A stretch of DNA of 64,000 nucleotides from positions 558,001-622,000 of the forward strand of contig JBAOIA010000012.1 of assembly GCA_037045145.1 (NCBI GenBank), in the 5' to 3' direction. The stretch is from Bacteroidia bacterium (GTDB lineage: Bacteria; Bacteroidota; Bacteroidia; AKYH767-A; OLB10). A program made the translations under genes and the position numbers. Within the stretch, counting starts at the first letter, position 1; each line of letters starts with the position of its first letter. Below, one piece after another: positions 59,709-64,000 of the stretch. The notes below the pieces were generated by a model. The model saw only the letters and a program-made list of their open reading frames with translations. It ran no database searches and was not told where the DNA came from.

Positions 59709-59714
59709 TGAAAC

Positions 59715-61385
59715 TTACTGTTTCAAAATTCGTGACTGAAAAACATGCTTTTCAGTAGTGATGCGCAGTATATAGACACTTTTTCCCAAGCTGGCCGTAG
59801 CAAGGTTTATACTATTGATAGTATATGGAATAAATTTACCATACTTAATCATTACACGCTTTCCACTCAGATCAAATATTTCTGTGGTATATTGACTGTT
59901 ACTATCTGCATAAAAATTAATGTTCAGTTGATTTTTAAATGGGTTGGGAAATATTTTTTCAATGAAATCACCTTTACCATAATATGGATTAAAAACTGCA
60001 AGCAATGAGTTACGTGCAGAATCAAAATTAGGAATTCCAAAACCAAGCAATGAATCAGGATTGCTATACTGAGATGCACTTTGTACTATGGCATTAATAA
60101 TTTGCATATTGTTTGCAGAAGGAATTGCCTGCCACAATGAAGCAACTAATCCTGCAATTACAGGACATGAAAAAGAAGTTCCATTACCCGAAAAAACAGT
60201 ATTTGAATAAGGGTCGGACACAAATGTACCTTGCCCTTGTGCCACAACAGTTGGCTTAATTCTGCCATCAGCAGAAGGACCTGTTCCACTAAAGGATGCA
60301 TAAGCACCAGCTGCATCAACAGCACCAATGGTTAAGATACTATCGGCATCAGCTGGAGCTGATATATAATGCCATTGGCCATTACCTTCATTACCTGCAC
60401 TGCTTACCACAACAATTCCTTTTCGTGAAGCAATGTTAGCTGCAATTGATATGGGTGCTGTTCTGCCATCCATATCACTGTAGGTATGATTCATGGTTGA
60501 GTCATCAAAACGGGTATAGCCCAAAGAACTGGAAATTATATCTGCACCGGCACTATCGGCAGCTTCCGCAGCGGTAGCCCAGTTGTATTCTTCTATAAGT
60601 TTTTCAGTTGCTGCATCTTCTGAACGGTAGAGTAAAAATGAAGCCTCGGGGGCAGTACCAACAATATTGCCGGGGTCATTGGCTCCAATAATAGAAAAAC
60701 ACATAGAACCATGCGTATGGTCGTCATAGACATTGCTATTGTGATCAACAAAATCATAAGTAGCTATAATTCTGTTATGCGCACGCAGGCTGTCTAATGC
60801 TGTCATACTGTCAACACGATAAAATCCTGCATCAAGCATAGCAATTATTTTTCCATCACCTCGAAATCCTAAATCATGCAACTTGTCGCCATGCAACATT
60901 TGAATCTGATTAAGTGCATTTCCATAATTATAGTAGGCTGTAGATGAAGCCACCTTCTGTGTTTGAGACTGACGTTGCATTAAACTCTCCATCTCAAAAC
61001 TAAATTTGCTGCTTGTTTTATTGCTAGTTCGTGAAGCCAATTTTGTTTGCTTCACAAAAGGCAATGCATTTATTGTGGCTAATGCGCTTGGGTTTGCAGA
61101 TACATCAACAGTAACTTCATTTAGCCAGCGTGATGTATTTAAAATAACTGCTCCTGTGTTTTGAATAGCTGTAAGATATGTTGCATTAACCGGTAAGTCG
61201 GAAGAGTCTATTGCAATGCCAAACTGAAGTCTTCTGTTAATTGCCCTCGGTGACAGATAAGCAGATGGATTAGATAAGCTGTATGTTGAATTATTTTTAT
61301 CCGTCAGCATAACTGCATAACGATTCTGACTATACAACTCTTGCGATATCAGAAAAATCAAAATCAATGCGTAAACTTTTTTCAT
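59715..61385 (-). CDS. Secreted S8 (subtilisin-like) protease, T9SS cargo
   Basis: A 556-aa protease. Signal peptide (LILIFLISQELYSQ), a propeptide region (residues 20-130), and the catalytic triad: Asp in KIIAMLDAGFYRVD, His in YDDHTHGSMCFSIIG and Ser in GNGTSFSCPVIAGLVASLWQ. The C-terminus is a T9SS type A domain (EKIFPNPFKNQLNINFYADS, and a final ...SRILKQ). It likely degrades extracellular protein. Confidence 0.93.
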   Translation of the reverse strand: MKKVYALILIFLISQELYSQNRYAVMLTDKNNSTYSLSNPSAYLSPRAINRRLQFGIAIDSSDLPVNATYLTAIQNTGAVILNTSRWLNEVTVDVSANPSALATINALPFVKQTKLASRTSNKTSSKFSFEMESLMQRQSQTQKVASSTAYYNYGNALNQIQMLHGDKLHDLGFRGDGKIIAMLDAGFYRVDSMTALDSLRAHNRIIATYDFVDHNSNVYDDHTHGSMCFSIIGANDPGNIVGTAPEASFLLYRSEDAATEKLIEEYNWATAAEAADSAGADIISSSLGYTRFDDSTMNHTYSDMDGRTAPISIAANIASRKGIVVVSSAGNEGNGQWHYISAPADADSILTIGAVDAAGAYASFSGTGPSADGRIKPTVVAQGQGTFVSDPYSNTVFSGNGTSFSCPVIAGLVASLWQAIPSANNMQIINAIVQSASQYSNPDSLLGFGIPNFDSARNSLLAVFNPYYGKGDFIEKIFPNPFKNQLNINFYADSNSQYTTEIFDLSGKRVMIKYGKFIPYTINSINLATASLGKSVYILRITTEKHVFQSRILKQ

Positions 61386-61387
61386 GA

Positions 61388-62059
61388 CTATTTCTTATTG
61401 TGATAAAGTAATGTCTCTGTGTAATGAAATATTTTTCCAAGTGGACTGCCTTGTAAAGAATCATATTGATCTTTGTATATCATGCCTACACCGGTGGCGT
61501 AAACTTCAAAATGATTTCTTTTTTCAAAGCCATAATCATAATCTATTTGCTGTACTTTTAAAGTGCTGTCAAAAGAATAATTCATTGTCTGCATTGGCTC
61601 ATTTAGTGTAATAATTTTATAATCTTCAAAGTCATCAGCAAAAATATTTTTCGCATTTCCATTCCATGTTTTATTGAGCTTTACCGGAAATATAAGTTTT
61701 ATATAGGTAATGTTATCTTCTTGTTTCTCAATGTTGATAGAAGTCCTGTTAACCGTCCAAACTTTATAAATACTCCATGCATCAGCATCGGTCTTGCGTA
61801 CATAACGTTCTATGCGATATGTTTGCCGGCCTTCATTATCATTGAATATTGATTCGACTCTTTCTAATAACTGATAAGTACTATCGTAAGTGTTAAGGTC
61901 TTTATTAAATAAACTAACCTGATAGATCATTGAATCACCAATTGCTATTGGATAATAACGATAGTCAATGGCATTGACAGTTTCTTTGTCTTTAGTACAT
62001 CCCATCAGCAATACCAAGGCAAGGCTAATAAGTGCGAAAATATTTTTAGACTTTGCCAT
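61388..62059 (-). CDS. Lipoprotein of unknown function
   Basis: A 223-aa protein with a lipobox signal (LISLALVLLMGC). It contains YYPIAIGDSMIYQVSLFNKD and AWSIYKVWTVNRTSINIEKQ, in a beta-rich fold with no recognised family. Its ATG overlaps the mnmA stop region by 14 nt, so it is probably cotranscribed with mnmA and precedes the protease gene by 2 nt. Confidence 0.75.
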   Translation of the reverse strand: MAKSKNIFALISLALVLLMGCTKDKETVNAIDYRYYPIAIGDSMIYQVSLFNKDLNTYDSTYQLLERVESIFNDNEGRQTYRIERYVRKTDADAWSIYKVWTVNRTSINIEKQEDNITYIKLIFPVKLNKTWNGNAKNIFADDFEDYKIITLNEPMQTMNYSFDSTLKVQQIDYDYGFEKRNHFEVYATGVGMIYKDQYDSLQGSPLGKIFHYTETLLYHNKK

Positions 62060-63152
62060 ATTCTTTATCTATAAATCCTCCACCAACTACATCATTACCC
62101 TCGTAGAAAACAGCGCTCTGTCCGGGAGCCACAGCAGTTACCGGTGCCTGAAATTCCACAGAGGCATTATTTGCATTTGTTTGAGTAATGACACTCATTG
62201 TGCCTGGATCTTTATATCTTATTTTGGTGAGTACTTCTGTTGGTTGGCGGAGCGATTCATACTTAACTAAATTTAATCCGCGTACTTTCATGGTAGTTTT
62301 CTGTAAATCTTCCAACTCACCCAAAACAACAGTATTTGTGTTAGGCTTTATTTCTGTAACATACATTGGCTTACCAAATGCAACTTCAAGTCCTTTACGC
62401 TGACCTATTGTATAGAAAGGATACCCTTTGTGTTTACCTATCACTTCATTTTTTGTATTCACAAACACTCCCCCATCAAGTCTATCTTCAATGCCTTCAA
62501 CTCTTTGTTTTAAAAATGCTCTGTAGTCGTTATCCGGAACAAAACAAATTTCATAACTTTCACTTTTATTGGCTAACTCTTTAAAACCCATTTCGAAAGC
62601 CATGCTGCGGATTTCAGATTTTTTATAATTGCCTAATGGAAATCGTGTTCGTGCCAGATTCTTCTGACTTAACCCCCACAACACATAGCTTTGATCTTTA
62701 TTTAAATCTTTTCCTCTGCTTACAATATAACGGCCTCCTTCATTGCGCACAGAAGCATAATGTCCGGTAGCAATAAACTCGCAGTTCAACATATCGGCAC
62801 GTTTAATTAATGCTTCCCATTTGATGTGTGTATTGCAAAGAACACACGGATTGGGCGTTCGTCCTGCAAGATATTCATCAACAAAATTATCAATTACAAA
62901 ATCTCCAAACTCACCTCTGATATCAAGTATATAATGCGGAAATCCTTTCTCTACTGCAATACTTCTGGCATCGTTTATGGAGTCGAGACTACAACACCCT
63001 GTTTCTTTGCCAGATATTCCTGACGATGCATAATCCCATGTTTTCATTGTTATGCCTAAAACTTCATAACCTTCGTCATGCAGCATCATAGCTGTAACTG
63101 AGCTATCAATTCCACCACTCATGGCAACTAAAATTCTACCTTTCTTACTCAC
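62046..63152 (-). CDS. mnmA: tRNA-specific 2-thiouridylase MnmA
   Basis: A 368-aa enzyme that thiolates wobble U34 of tRNA (2-thiouridine). Motifs are VAMSGGIDSSVTAMMLHDEG (PP-loop), NPCVLCNTHIKWEALI (first catalytic Cys), FIATGHYASV, SKSESYEICFVPD (second Cys region) and GQRKGLEVAFGKPMYVTEI. The sulfur-relay chemistry fits the rhodanese-rich neighbourhood only loosely. Length is complete. Confidence 0.96.
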   Translation of the reverse strand: MSKKGRILVAMSGGIDSSVTAMMLHDEGYEVLGITMKTWDYASSGISGKETGCCSLDSINDARSIAVEKGFPHYILDIRGEFGDFVIDNFVDEYLAGRTPNPCVLCNTHIKWEALIKRADMLNCEFIATGHYASVRNEGGRYIVSRGKDLNKDQSYVLWGLSQKNLARTRFPLGNYKKSEIRSMAFEMGFKELANKSESYEICFVPDNDYRAFLKQRVEGIEDRLDGGVFVNTKNEVIGKHKGYPFYTIGQRKGLEVAFGKPMYVTEIKPNTNTVVLGELEDLQKTTMKVRGLNLVKYESLRQPTEVLTKIRYKDPGTMSVITQTNANNASVEFQAPVTAVAPGQSAVFYEGNDVVGGGFIDKEYGKV

Positions 63153-63173
63153 CTTGCAAATTTACTTTAATTA

Positions 63174-63890
63174 TTACTGAAGTGTATCGGTCTTAACTTC
63201 AAATCCATTTTTATATTGACTTTCAATCCAAGGTCTGCCTTTTTCATTATAAAAAATCCATTTACCTGACCTGTCACCTACATTATATTGACCCGTTGTA
63301 TAAAATCCGCCATCGGAATTATAGATGGTATAACCACCTGTAAGTTTATCGTTCTTATAGGTAGCTTTTAACATTGGCTTTCCATCTTTAAAAAACTTTA
63401 AGTATGGCCCTTCCAACTTTCCATTGATATAATTTTTCTCTTCTACTTTTCCACCCTCCGGATAAAAGGTAAGCCATTTTCCTTGTTTTATGCCTTTACG
63501 AAAAGTTTCCTGTGAGGTAATTTTTCCCTCTTCGTTATAATAATTCCATGTGCTGTCTTTCTGTTCATTAAAATAATGACCATCGGACATTTTTTTTCCA
63601 TCTTCAAAAAAACTTTCTGCAAAAGCAATTTGTCCGGGTTTCTTCCAGATGAGTGTTGACTTCAACTTTCCGGATTCATAATAAAATTTTGTAGTACCTG
63701 TTTGTTTATTATCTTTAAAAGTAGTTACTGAAAACAGGCTGTCTGTTCTGTAAAATTTTTTCCATACGCCCTGTTTTAGTCCTTTAGTATCTTTACGGTT
63801 TATGGTATCACCTTTAAAAACTACAAAGGTTTGTCCATGTATAGTGCCTGTAAAAAACAACAGGTAAAGAACAAATGTTATTATTTTCAT
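63174..63890 (-). CDS. YwqK-like MORN-repeat protein
   Basis: A 238-aa protein with a signal peptide (VLYLLFFTGTIHGQ). It is made of repeats of the MORN/YwqK type (GVWKKFYRTDSLFSVTTFKD; GKWLTFYPEGGKVEEKNYIN; GKWIFYNEKGRPW). YwqK-family proteins are listed as toxin-antitoxin or contact-system immunity relatives, but a general scaffold role is equally likely. Confidence 0.82.
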   Translation of the reverse strand: MKIITFVLYLLFFTGTIHGQTFVVFKGDTINRKDTKGLKQGVWKKFYRTDSLFSVTTFKDNKQTGTTKFYYESGKLKSTLIWKKPGQIAFAESFFEDGKKMSDGHYFNEQKDSTWNYYNEEGKITSQETFRKGIKQGKWLTFYPEGGKVEEKNYINGKLEGPYLKFFKDGKPMLKATYKNDKLTGGYTIYNSDGGFYTTGQYNVGDRSGKWIFYNEKGRPWIESQYKNGFEVKTDTLQ

Positions 63891-64000
63891 TGGAAGAAAT
63901 CATTCATTAAAAGAAAACATCAACAAGACTATTTTATTATAGAAATAAAAAATCACTATTTAAACATTCTCCACATTCAATGCTTCTACGGCAGTAATTT

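Overview
The window is an AT-rich chromosomal segment from a member of the Bacteroidota. The evidence is four secreted proteins with type IX secretion (T9SS) C-terminal sorting domains, promoters of the Bacteroidota form (TTG, 17-22 nt, then TAnnTTTG), a CusA-TolC fusion, Omp28-type and OmpA/TSP3 proteins, and RAYT and S23-type proteins common in this phylum. I cannot name the genus; a Chitinophagales- or Sphingobacteriia-like lineage would fit.

Bases 1-10,100 are an accessory island. Short gene units (a secreted protein, a zinc-ribbon/HNH-like protein, a DUF975-like membrane protein, two type II toxin-antitoxin pairs, a retron locus and a DUF1016/YhcG-type nuclease) are separated by six copies of a 33-bp palindrome. 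Several palindromes abut dead transposase fragments (RAYT, IS110-like, IS1182-like). Some unit ends carry complementary GTTAT.../...ATAAC boxes, as integron cassettes do, but no integrase is present. The main item is a retron at 5.9-8.6 kb: a reverse transcriptase with the retron motifs NAxxH, YADD and VTG, preceded by a 169-nt structured region closed by an 11-bp inverted repeat (a1/a2). Immediately upstream lie a DnaB-like RecA ATPase without the DnaB N-terminal domain and a small coiled-coil tail-anchored protein. I do not recognise this gene combination among characterised retrons.

10.4-18.3 kb is core: a PIG-L deacetylase, trmB, an AhpD-like protein, tatC, kdsD-like and divergent recQ. 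18.5-25.2 kb is a heavy-metal efflux locus: a small His/Cys-rich protein, a fused CusA-TolC pump, an S23 four-helix protein and a CusB-like adaptor. A dispersed GCAATA/TTGCCT-type repeat runs through it and encodes two signal-peptide cores. 25.3-28.8 kb holds YdeI-like, urea transporter, SGNH/PKD secreted and GreA/Rnk-like genes.

28.9-36.8 kb is a leftward block for sulfur and redox handling: a MarR regulator with two operators placed between the -33 and -7 boxes of two promoters, a thioredoxin-like protein, a haem-binding lipoprotein, a TPMT-like methyltransferase, rhodanese, a persulfide dioxygenase-rhodanese fusion, two OsmC proteins and a flavin reductase. 37.0-41.5 kb has a NarL-type response regulator with a TPR histidine kinase, and a ClC channel.

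42-55.5 kb is mostly core: acyl-CoA dehydrogenase, pepT, an Omp28 protein, a pabA/GNAT/aroC operon with an OmpR-type regulator upstream, an OmpA/TSP3 protein, and nif3 with a C4 zinc-ribbon gene. At 55.6-56.8 kb, tRNA-Val(TAC) is followed by a 3.4-copy, 320-bp tandem array. Each unit holds a GIY-YIG nuclease gene and a copy of the tRNA 3' end, with a palindrome replacing the T-loop in the copies downstream. The array ends against a truncated histidine kinase. 57-64 kb carries an alpha/beta hydrolase, a peroxiredoxin, an SGNH protein, an S8 protease, a lipoprotein, mnmA and a MORN-repeat protein.
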